Assembly: GCA_023229985.1 (NCBI GenBank)
Contig: JALNYF010000014.1
Span: forward strand, 1 to 37,275
Reading direction: 5' to 3'
From: Bacteroidales bacterium
GTDB taxonomy: Bacteria; Bacteroidota; Bacteroidia; Bacteroidales; WCHB1-69
DNA length: 37,275 bases
A model generated the notes under the pieces. It did not search any database and was not told where the DNA came from. It saw only the letters and a program-made list of their open reading frames with translations. Shown piece by piece: positions 1 through 6,698 of this stretch; position 1 is the first letter of the stretch, and each line of letters opens with the position of its first letter. The position numbers and the translations under genes were made by a program.

Positions 1-1
1 G

Positions 2-625
2 GAATCGGTTTATCAGAAAACAATTTCACACATTAAAAGAGAAAAAGTTGTAGGGTTGTTAGGCGGGGAACATTCGGTTTCAATAGGTGCCATTCGCGCA
101 GCAAGCGAAGAATTCGACCATTTGTCGATTCTGCAAATTGACGCACACGCCGATTTACGGGAATCTTATCACGAATCGCCGTACAATCACGCCTGCGTTA
201 TGCGCCGCGCCCAGCAATACGGAAAAGTTGTTCAAGTCGGTATTCGAAGTGTTTGCGCCGAAGAAAAAAATAATATCGTAGAAGAGAATATTTTTTATGC
301 CCACGAGATTGTAGGCAAAAATCCGGAATGGATGCAACGGGTATGCGACCAATTGACCCAAAATGTTTATCTGACGATTGATTTAGACGGCTTAGACCCC
401 TCTGTCATGCCGGCAACAGGCACCCCGCTTCCGGGCGGTCTGCATTGGCACGAACTATTGAATTTACTGCAACTTATCATCAAAAACAAACAATTGGTCG
501 GTTTCGATGTCGTGGAACTTTGCCCGCAACCTGAAAATGCAGTTTCGGACGTATTAGCCGCAACACTGGTATATAAAATGATCACCATGAATGAATTTTA
601 TCACAATTTTCCAAAGTTCGCGTAA
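2..625 (+). CDS. speB: Agmatinase (ureohydrolase family), 5' end cut off by the window
   Basis: This is the C-terminal part of a binuclear manganese ureohydrolase. Agmatinase hydrolyses agmatine to putrescine and urea in polyamine synthesis. The reading frame is open from base 2, so the gene begins upstream of the window. The metal-binding signatures are all visible: GGEHS (bases 62-76), DAHAD (140-154), and DLDGLDP followed by PATGTPLPGG near base 380-430. These supply the His and Asp ligands of the two-metal site. The NHA segment after the DAHAD motif fits agmatinase better than arginase, but substrate choice within the family is inferred. The gene ends at TAA 623-625 and is followed by a promoter for nusB, so it probably closes its own operon. 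An arginine decarboxylase would be the expected upstream partner but lies outside this window. Confidence 0.88.
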   Translation, partial: ESVYQKTISHIKREKVVGLLGGEHSVSIGAIRAASEEFDHLSILQIDAHADLRESYHESPYNHACVMRRAQQYGKVVQVGIRSVCAEEKNNIVEENIFYAHEIVGKNPEWMQRVCDQLTQNVYLTIDLDGLDPSVMPATGTPLPGGLHWHELLNLLQLIIKNKQLVGFDVVELCPQPENAVSDVLAATLVYKMITMNEFYHNFPKFA

Positions 626-653
626 ACAGCAACGAGCATTAAAAAAAATGTTG

Positions 654-661
654 TATTTTTG
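654..661 (+). promoter_or_regulatory. Bacteroidota -7 promoter element for nusB
   Basis: TATTTTTG followed by CAG matches the Bacteroidota -7 consensus TAnnTTTG and lies 20 bases before the nusB ATG. No good TTG-type -33 element is visible at the usual spacing, so the call rests on the -7 box and its position. Confidence 0.55.
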
Positions 662-681
662 CAGTCTAATTTTTTGTCAAG

Positions 682-1650
682 ATGATAAGTAGAAGATATT
701 TGAGAATCAAGGTAATGCAGGCAATATATGCTAAAAACTACAATACGGAAGAAGACATCGTTGCCGGTGAAAAAAAATTAGATCGTTCTATTCAACAATG
801 CTACGAACTCTCTTTTTACTTCTTTTCCTTATTTCCAATCATTAAATTGTACGTTGAAAATAAGTTAGAAGACAGAAAAAACAAAAATTTTCCGACCGAG
901 TTAGACCTTAACCCTAATACAAAATTTATTCAAAATGCTGTCATTCAACAAATTGAAGATAGTATTGTTTTGAAAAAAAAATGGAATCAATATAAAATTA
1001 ATTGGTATCAGGAAAAGGATCTAATTGCCAAGATATTTACTGAAATCTCAGAACTGCCAGAATATCAAACGTACATGCAAACGGCGGAAACGAGTTACAA
1101 AACTGATAAAGAACTTGTACTTGCCATTATCGAAAAAGTAATTGCCCCCAGCACACTCCTGCATTGGTATTTTGAAGAAAAAAACCTTCATTGGTTTAAT
1201 GATTATAACGACGCATTACTTTTGACTGTTCAAAATATCGTTTATTGGAAATCCAAACAAGAACAAGTTCCCATTCAAGCCATGTTTAAAGATCCCGAAG
1301 CAGATGCCGCCTTTTATAAAAATTTGTACCGCAAAACCATTATAAACGGGAAAGAGTATTTAGCTATCATTGATGCCAAATTGGACAATTGGGAGGTAGA
1401 TAGAATCATTGAAACCGACATGATTATCATGAAAATGGCTCTTTGCGAAATTATGGAATTCTCCGAGATTCCCATTAAAGTTACCATGAATGAATATATT
1501 GATATTGCCAAATCGTACGGGTCGCTAAAAAGCGGAACCTTCATCAACGGTTTATTGGACAAAATTGCCGAAGACCTCCGCCAAGCAGGAAAAATTAATA
1601 AGCAAGGACTAGGATTAATAAATAAAAGTCTGAACCAACATAATGATTAG
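682..1650 (+). CDS. nusB: Transcription antitermination factor NusB, long Bacteroidota form
   Basis: NusB binds boxA RNA with NusE (S10) and takes part in rRNA antitermination. The protein has 322 residues against about 140 in E. coli. The N-terminus (RRYLRIKVMQAIYA) matches the first NusB helix. The rest of the NusB core appears only near residues 225-315: LDNWEVDRI, DMIIMKMALCEI, IPIKVTMNEYIDIAKSYG and a GTFINGLLDKI-like end. The roughly 200 residues between them, rich in Lys, Tyr and Trp, form an insertion that I know from other Bacteroidota NusB proteins. The function of the insertion is not known to me. The start is the first ATG after a -7 promoter box. The 3' end overlaps the next gene by 8 bases, which suggests translational coupling. 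Confidence 0.9.
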   Translation: MISRRYLRIKVMQAIYAKNYNTEEDIVAGEKKLDRSIQQCYELSFYFFSLFPIIKLYVENKLEDRKNKNFPTELDLNPNTKFIQNAVIQQIEDSIVLKKKWNQYKINWYQEKDLIAKIFTEISELPEYQTYMQTAETSYKTDKELVLAIIEKVIAPSTLLHWYFEEKNLHWFNDYNDALLLTVQNIVYWKSKQEQVPIQAMFKDPEADAAFYKNLYRKTIINGKEYLAIIDAKLDNWEVDRIIETDMIIMKMALCEIMEFSEIPIKVTMNEYIDIAKSYGSLKSGTFINGLLDKIAEDLRQAGKINKQGLGLINKSLNQHND

Positions 1651-2101
1651 TAAAAGATTATCACATATTGCAGGGTTCATCATGGTGAGCACTACCCTAC
1701 TCATTACCGGCTGCACAAAAAATGAACCGATTGTTTTTAATCCCGCAACGGCCGAGGGATCTACCGTTTCCATCAAAGATGAAAATGGTCCGCAAATCAA
1801 GTTTGATAAAACGGAATTTGACTTCGGAACCGTTATGCGAGGCGAGCGACTAACCTACACTTTTGTATTCACCAACACCGGAAAATCCGATTTAATCATC
1901 AGTTCTACCATGGCATCTTGCGGTTGCACTACCACCGTACCGCCCAAAGCCCCGATTCCACCGGGCGAAAAAGGAGAAATTAAAGTAACCTTTGACTCAA
2001 AATCCAAAAAAGGGCCGGTCACCAATACCGTGACCGTCGCCACCAACACATACCCTACCCGCACCATCCTGAAATTAAAAGCTGACGTGAAAATTCCTTA
2101 A
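1643..2101 (+). CDS. DUF1573 lipoprotein
   Basis: A 152-residue predicted lipoprotein. Residues 1-23 are a signal peptide ending in the lipobox LITG-C24, so the mature protein should be acylated and membrane-anchored. From about residue 53 it matches the DUF1573 pattern: FDKTEFDFGTV, then a Y-F-F-N-TG core, SCGCT, IPPGEKGEI, VTF and a terminal LKADV-type strand. This is an Ig-like (ASPM/SPD-2/Hydin-like) beta sandwich of unknown function, common in Bacteroidota. The start overlaps the nusB stop (ATGATTAG), and yajC follows 31 bases later. The nusB-DUF1573-yajC order recurs in Bacteroidota, to my knowledge. The biological role is unassigned. Confidence 0.85.
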   Translation: MISKRLSHIAGFIMVSTTLLITGCTKNEPIVFNPATAEGSTVSIKDENGPQIKFDKTEFDFGTVMRGERLTYTFVFTNTGKSDLIISSTMASCGCTTTVPPKAPIPPGEKGEIKVTFDSKSKKGPVTNTVTVATNTYPTRTILKLKADVKIP

Positions 2102-2132
2102 CATTATTATATTTATTAAACACAATTATCAA

Positions 2133-2456
2133 ATGAACAATTTATTCTTATTAATTCAACAAGGTCCGAATAATCAACAAGGTGGAGGTAGTGGTGGCTG
2201 GACGATGCTTATCTTTTTCGGCTTAATTATTATTGTTTTTTATTTCTTTATGATTCGTCCGCAACAAAAAAAGCAAAAGAAATTGCAAGAAGCCCGCAAT
2301 GCCTTGGGAAAAGGTGATAAAATTGTCACTATCGGTGGCATACATGGTAAAATCGTTGACGTTCAAGATACTACTTTTATCATCGAAGTGGAAGATGGCA
2401 CAAAAATGAAAATAGAAAAAGCTGCTATCGCGATTGACGGAAATGATAAGAAATAA
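2133..2456 (+). CDS. yajC: Preprotein translocase accessory subunit YajC
   Basis: YajC is a small inner-membrane protein that associates with SecDF and the Sec translocon. The 107-residue product has a short Gln/Gly-rich N-terminus, one transmembrane segment at about residues 21-43 and then the family signature FMIRPQQKKQKK. A compact cytoplasmic domain (GDKIVTIGGIHGKIVDV, then DGTKMKIEKAAI) follows. The length is normal for the family. It lies in the nusB operon, and its last codons overlap the ATG of the YbbR-like gene. secDF is not in the window. Confidence 0.93.
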   Translation: MNNLFLLIQQGPNNQQGGGSGGWTMLIFFGLIIIVFYFFMIRPQQKKQKKLQEARNALGKGDKIVTIGGIHGKIVDVQDTTFIIEVEDGTKMKIEKAAIAIDGNDKK

Positions 2457-2895
2457 AAATAACGAAAACAGGGGAAACAGCCGGTGGAGGCATTATTTCA
2501 GAATGCCTTCATCTGCTTTTTTCATTTGTCTCGGCATCGGAATCTTAGCATGGTTTTTTGTCACCTACTCCAAAGAGTATGATGTGTCATTGGATTATCG
2601 CTTGACTTGTGTCAATTTGCCCGAAAAAGCTAATGATGCATTATTGTCGGATTCCATTATTACCATCAATTTTAAAGCCAAGGGATACTCTTTCTTAAAT
2701 CCCCGTTTTAGAAAAAAGAACAGAATTATTGAATTATCAGTCAATCAATTACTAAAACACAAAGGACACAATTTAAACAGTTATCAAATCACCAAAAGTG
2801 AATTAAAGGAATATATTCGCGAAAACAGCGAAATATCTCCCTATCTTGCCGACATTGAACGTCCCGAGTTCATTACAATATATATCAAGAAGTAA
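2443..2895 (+). CDS. Short YbbR-like membrane-anchored protein
   Basis: A 150-residue protein starting at ATG 2443, inside the last codons of yajC. A TTG at 2434 is possible but less likely. A basic cytoplasmic N-terminus of about 21 residues precedes one transmembrane helix (about residues 24-42, FFICLGIGILAWFFVTYS). An exported domain follows with the strand pattern YDVSLDYRL..VNLP, then ITINFKAKGYSF. This resembles one YbbR repeat, the domain found in CdaR/YbbR proteins. Position after yajC also fits, because a YbbR-domain gene is commonly found here in Bacteroidota. Those proteins are usually about twice this length and often followed by coaE, which is absent here. The gene ends cleanly at TAA with no sign of a frameshift continuation. 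The assignment is moderate. Confidence 0.6.
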   Translation: MIRNKNNENRGNSRWRHYFRMPSSAFFICLGIGILAWFFVTYSKEYDVSLDYRLTCVNLPEKANDALLSDSIITINFKAKGYSFLNPRFRKKNRIIELSVNQLLKHKGHNLNSYQITKSELKEYIRENSEISPYLADIERPEFITIYIKK

Positions 2896-2941
2896 ATAAA
2901 ACTAAAATCATTAACAACAAAATTACCCGATAAAATCGAAA

Positions 2942-2970
2942 ATGGGTTGTAACGGAGCGTTTCATCCCAT
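2942..2970 (+). other. Hairpin between the nusB operon and the DUF349 gene
   Basis: An imperfect inverted repeat has 13-base arms at 2942-2954 and 2958-2970. Eleven of 13 positions pair around a 3-base loop (GAG). It lies 46 bases after the YbbR-like stop. A T-rich stretch follows only 11 bases later, so it is a weak terminator candidate or an RNA processing site. Confidence 0.4.
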
Positions 2971-3012
2971 CATAATCAACTATTTTTTATTAATTTAAAA
3001 TCTCCTATTTTT

Positions 3013-5331
3013 ATGGAACCAAAAGATCTTCTCCGCACTGAAAATGATGAAAATCAAGTTCTTAACGCGACCACCGGTACTTCTCAAGAAGACCAAACCA
3101 ATGTACAAGAAATTTCCCAAGCCGACAGTGCCGAAACCACTGCTGCGACCGAAGCCGTTAATGTAGAATCGGCACCCGATTCCGTTGAATCTACTTTGCC
3201 GGAAGAAACACTCGAACAAAACCAAGTCCCCGAAGCCGAAGAAGCAGCCACCACTCCTACGGAACCAGTTGCTACGCCAGCCGATATTTCAGTTGAAAAT
3301 ACCATGGCTGAAATTGAACCCGAAAACTCCACCCCCGAAGTAGAAGTAGAAGCAGCCACCACTCATACGGAACCAGTTGCTACGCCAGCCGACATTTCAG
3401 CTGAAGATATGATGGCTGAAATTGAAACCGGAAACTCCACCCCCGAAGTAGAAGTAGAAGCAGCCACCACTCATACGGAACCAGTTGCTACGCCAGCCGA
3501 CATTTCAGCTGAAGATATGATGGCTGAAATTGAAACCGGAAACTCCACCGAAGAAGAAGATGATGATAGTGGTGAAGAAAGTGAAGAAGAATCAATCGAA
3601 AAAGTAGAAGCTGAATACAAAGCCTTGTCGATTGAAGATTCAGTTACCGAACTTTGCCGTGTAGTGGAAAACACAAACTATAATAGCATCAAACAAAGAG
3701 TCGGCATTTTGAGGTCTCAAATCTTGGAATTGCTGAAAACAGAAAAAGAACAATTGTTAGATACATTTATCCAAAATGGCGGAGTAAAAGAAGATTTTAC
3801 CCTTGAACCGACCGAATTGGAGAATAAATTCCACGAAGCACTTCAAACCTTTAGAAATAATAAAAATAAATATTTAGAAAATATAGAATTAGAAAAACAA
3901 CGCAACTTAGAAGCCAAAAATGCCATTATCGAAGAACTGCGTGTTTTAATAGAAAGCGAAACCAATCTTAAAATTCTTAACGACAAATACAAAGATCTTC
4001 AAGAAAAATGGAGAAATATCGGACCCGTGCCACAAAACGAATCCAATAATTTATGGCAGAATTTCCATTTTTACGTTGAAAAATTCTTTGACATTCTTCG
4101 CATCAACAAAGAGTTAAGAAGTTTAGATTTGAAAAAGAATTTAGAAATTAAAATCAAACTTTGCGAAGCTGCCGAATCATTAATTCTGCAAGAGTCTATC
4201 AACAAGTCTTTCAAAGAGTTACAAAATTTACACAACGAGTGGAAAGAAATCGGACCCGTGCCGGAAGATAAAAAAGAAGAACTTTGGGAAAGATTTAAGA
4301 ACGCATCCGACCAAATCAACCAACGCCGCAGAGAGCATTATGACCTAATCTATACCGAACAACAAAACAGCTACAACGCCAAAATCGTTCTTTGCGAACA
4401 AGCCGAGGAGCTGATCACCCAACCTACCGAAAATGTAAAAGATTATAATACCATCAGCGACCAACTGACAGAAATACTGAAGGTTTGGAAAACGCTCGAC
4501 GCAGCACCTCCTAAAGTAAACGAAGAAATTTGGACCCGCTTCAAATCATCATTGGACAAATTTTTTGAAAAGAAAAAAGATTTCTTCCAAAAAATAAAAG
4601 ATGAACAACTTCAAAACTACAATTTAAAATTGAATTTAGCGATTCAGGCTGAAGCCATTGCGCAACGCACAGACTGGCGCAACGCCACCGATGAAATCAT
4701 CAAATTACAAAAAGATTGGAAAAATATCGGCACTACTTCCCGTAAACACTCCGAACTCGTGTGGAAAAGATTCAGATCCGCCTGCGACAAATTCTTCGAA
4801 GCTAAATCCAATTATTACAGTAACGTTCAAGATATTGAAGCAGAGAACCTGAAACAAAAAGAAGACCTTATCCAACGCATTTTAAAACACCAATTTGGAG
4901 ATGATAAAAATGCCAATATGGAAGCCATGAAAACTTTCCAACGCGAATGGACAGAAATGGGCTACGTTCCGAAAAAAGATAAAGACAGAATCTATTCTGC
5001 CTACCGCGAAGCTCTTGACAAACGATTCGCCGACATCAAAGTAAGCATGGAAGAAGTAAAACGCGACAATTTTAAAACTAAAATCGATACGATCCTTAAC
5101 AATCCAAATGCCGACAGAATTTTAGATAAGGAAAAAAGATTCTTGGTCAATAAATTGGCACAACTGAAAGACGAAATTGCCATCTGGGAAAACAACTTGG
5201 GATTCTTCTCCAATTCCAAAAATGCTGACCTCCTCAAAGAAGAGTTTTCCAAAAAAATTGATGCCGCCAAAGCAGAAGCCAAGGACCTGGAATATAAAAT
5301 CCGAATGATGAATAAACCTAAACAAGCATAA
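3013..5331 (+). CDS. DUF349 repeat protein with acidic repetitive N-terminus
   Basis: A 772-residue, apparently cytoplasmic protein with no signal peptide. Residues 1-195 are low-complexity and very acidic (Glu, Ala, Thr, Pro) and contain a 36-residue unit repeated about 2.8 times. From about residue 200 the protein is helical and charged. It carries five DUF349 repeats at roughly 315-360, 397-440, 480-516, 553-600 and 637-680, each with a W(R/K)xIGPVP-like centre: WRNIGPVP, WKEIGPVP, WKTLDAAP, WKNIGTTS and WTEMGYVP. The C-terminus is a predicted coiled coil. DUF349 proteins are common in Bacteroidota and Actinobacteria, and their function is unclear. The next gene starts 8 bases after the stop, so the two are probably co-transcribed. 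No clear promoter was seen directly upstream. Confidence 0.88.
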   Translation: MEPKDLLRTENDENQVLNATTGTSQEDQTNVQEISQADSAETTAATEAVNVESAPDSVESTLPEETLEQNQVPEAEEAATTPTEPVATPADISVENTMAEIEPENSTPEVEVEAATTHTEPVATPADISAEDMMAEIETGNSTPEVEVEAATTHTEPVATPADISAEDMMAEIETGNSTEEEDDDSGEESEEESIEKVEAEYKALSIEDSVTELCRVVENTNYNSIKQRVGILRSQILELLKTEKEQLLDTFIQNGGVKEDFTLEPTELENKFHEALQTFRNNKNKYLENIELEKQRNLEAKNAIIEELRVLIESETNLKILNDKYKDLQEKWRNIGPVPQNESNNLWQNFHFYVEKFFDILRINKELRSLDLKKNLEIKIKLCEAAESLILQESINKSFKELQNLHNEWKEIGPVPEDKKEELWERFKNASDQINQRRREHYDLIYTEQQNSYNAKIVLCEQAEELITQPTENVKDYNTISDQLTEILKVWKTLDAAPPKVNEEIWTRFKSSLDKFFEKKKDFFQKIKDEQLQNYNLKLNLAIQAEAIAQRTDWRNATDEIIKLQKDWKNIGTTSRKHSELVWKRFRSACDKFFEAKSNYYSNVQDIEAENLKQKEDLIQRILKHQFGDDKNANMEAMKTFQREWTEMGYVPKKDKDRIYSAYREALDKRFADIKVSMEEVKRDNFKTKIDTILNNPNADRILDKEKRFLVNKLAQLKDEIAIWENNLGFFSNSKNADLLKEEFSKKIDAAKAEAKDLEYKIRMMNKPKQA
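3244..3549 (+). repeat. 108-bp in-frame tandem repeat within the DUF349 gene
   Basis: Three copies start at 3244, 3352 and 3460, exactly 108 bases (36 codons) apart. Copy 3 (3460-3549) is identical to the first 90 bases of copy 2 (3352-3441). Copy 1 differs by several substitutions. The repeat encodes the acidic unit starting AATTHTEPVATPADIS. Confidence 0.95.
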
Positions 5332-5339
5332 CGATCGTT

Positions 5340-6512
5340 ATGAATGAAATGGAAATCATTCGTCAGCATTTAGACGATGATATACCCACACTCGCACTTA
5401 AAGACCATTGGTTCGGATGTTACGACAAGAAATGGTTACTCCAACAAATACAGGCACGTCAAAAAGCCAAATCGAAATTACCATCACTGTATGGTAATTT
5501 CGATTTTATTTTCCCACCTCCACTATCAGTGGAACAATCCTCCTCCGAATTAACCGCACGCTACAAATCATCACTCGTTCAAGGCAATCGTCTGCTCGAC
5601 CTAACCGGTGGCATGGGAATTGACACCATGCATTTTGCTCAAAATTTCAAAAGTGTTCTTTTCGTAGAAAAACAAAAAGAGCTGGCTTTAATCGCCGAAC
5701 AGAATTTTAGAAATCTTAACCTGCCCCATATCAAAGTACTGAATGAGGATTCTATGGAATACCTGCCCCACCTACCTATTGCCGACTGCATTTTTTTGGA
5801 CCCCGCCCGCCGAAAAGCAGACAAAAAAGTATTTCGTTTAGAAGATTGCGAACCCAACATTTTACCCCACCTCTCAACATTATTGACAAAAAGTGACACT
5901 ATTCTAATAAAATTGTCACCGATGTTGGACATAAAACAGATTTTAGAAAAAATCCCCACTACCTCTTCAATTCACCTCGTAGCCGTACAAAATGAAATAA
6001 AGGAACTTTTAGTCCTTATTACTGCTTCAAAAAAGGAAAATGTCGTCATCAACTGCGTAAATATCGACAAAAACGGACATCAAAATTTGCGCATATTTCC
6101 CGAGAATTTGCGCCAAACAGCCATCGATTATGCCACAAATCCCGCCCGATATATTTATGAGCCACACGCTACCATACTAAAAGCCGGAATGATGAACGCC
6201 GAGGCACATCAATGGAAACTTCAAAAATTACACCCACATAGTCAATTATTTACATCGAATTCCTTGCAGCCTGAATTTATGGGACGCATTTTTGAAGTAC
6301 ACTCCGTCTTCGGATTGAGCAAACAAGAGCTTCGTCAGCATCTCGCCGGCATTTCTCACGCCAATATTACTATAAGAAATTTTCCAATAGACGAAAAAAC
6401 ATTACGCAAGAAACTGAAATTGAAAGATGGCGGCGATATTACGCTTTTCGCAACCACACTTTATAACCAAAAACACGTATTAATCCTTACCCAACTTCCA
6501 CCATCTCAATAA
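5340..6512 (+). CDS. Class I SAM-dependent methyltransferase with THUMP-like C-terminal domain
   Basis: A 390-residue putative RNA or protein methyltransferase. The N-terminal about 60 residues contain the conserved ALKDHWFGCYDKKWLLQQI-type segment of this family. The Rossmann methyltransferase core starts with motif I, DLTGGMGID, at residue 87. FVEK follows as the acidic ribose-binding strand, and the catalytic-loop motif LDPARR is at about residue 154. The C-terminal third fits the THUMP-like domain common in Bacteroidota (REVHS-like segment EVHSVFGLSK, then FPIDEKTLRKKLKLKDGG). The substrate is unknown to me; THUMP domains generally bind RNA, so RNA methylation is the natural inference. 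The start is ATG 5340, 8 bases after the DUF349 stop; ATG 5349 is an alternative. A strong hairpin terminator lies downstream at 6650-6680. Confidence 0.85.
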   Translation: MNEMEIIRQHLDDDIPTLALKDHWFGCYDKKWLLQQIQARQKAKSKLPSLYGNFDFIFPPPLSVEQSSSELTARYKSSLVQGNRLLDLTGGMGIDTMHFAQNFKSVLFVEKQKELALIAEQNFRNLNLPHIKVLNEDSMEYLPHLPIADCIFLDPARRKADKKVFRLEDCEPNILPHLSTLLTKSDTILIKLSPMLDIKQILEKIPTTSSIHLVAVQNEIKELLVLITASKKENVVINCVNIDKNGHQNLRIFPENLRQTAIDYATNPARYIYEPHATILKAGMMNAEAHQWKLQKLHPHSQLFTSNSLQPEFMGRIFEVHSVFGLSKQELRQHLAGISHANITIRNFPIDEKTLRKKLKLKDGGDITLFATTLYNQKHVLILTQLPPSQ

Positions 6513-6612
6513 CGTTATTTGGCTCTACAAAAAGTAAGGGCTGGATCGAGTGGGTACTGTGTCCGACAAATTTCCCGTTCTTCAACGATGGTGATTTAAT
6601 TGCATCATCCAT
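6487..6612 (-). other. Possible 41-codon gene remnant or small ORF
   Basis: On the minus strand an ORF of 41 codons runs from ATG 6612-6610 to TAA 6489-6487. Its sequence looks protein-like (NGKFVGHSTHSIQP, then LLFVEPNNVIEMVEV). It occupies almost all of the gap after the methyltransferase gene and overlaps that gene's 3' end by 26 bases. An in-frame TGA lies five codons upstream of the ATG, followed further upstream by the terminator hairpin, so no longer gene is visible. I do not recognise the family. It could be the tail of a decayed gene, a real small protein, or chance. Confidence 0.3.
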
Positions 6613-6649
6613 CTCATAGTAGGCTCAGAAGATTGCCTCTTTTATAAAA

Positions 6650-6680
6650 AAAAGGTCATTCAATAATTGAATGACCTTTT
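6650..6680. terminator. Bidirectional intrinsic terminator
   Basis: A perfect 14-bp inverted repeat has arms at 6650-6663 and 6667-6680 with a 3-base loop. A-rich and T-rich flanks on both sides give a U-tract in either direction. It separates the methyltransferase gene (plus) from the converging 1297-residue T9SS gene (minus). Confidence 0.85.
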
Positions 6681-6698
6681 AATTATAATACTAAGTAA

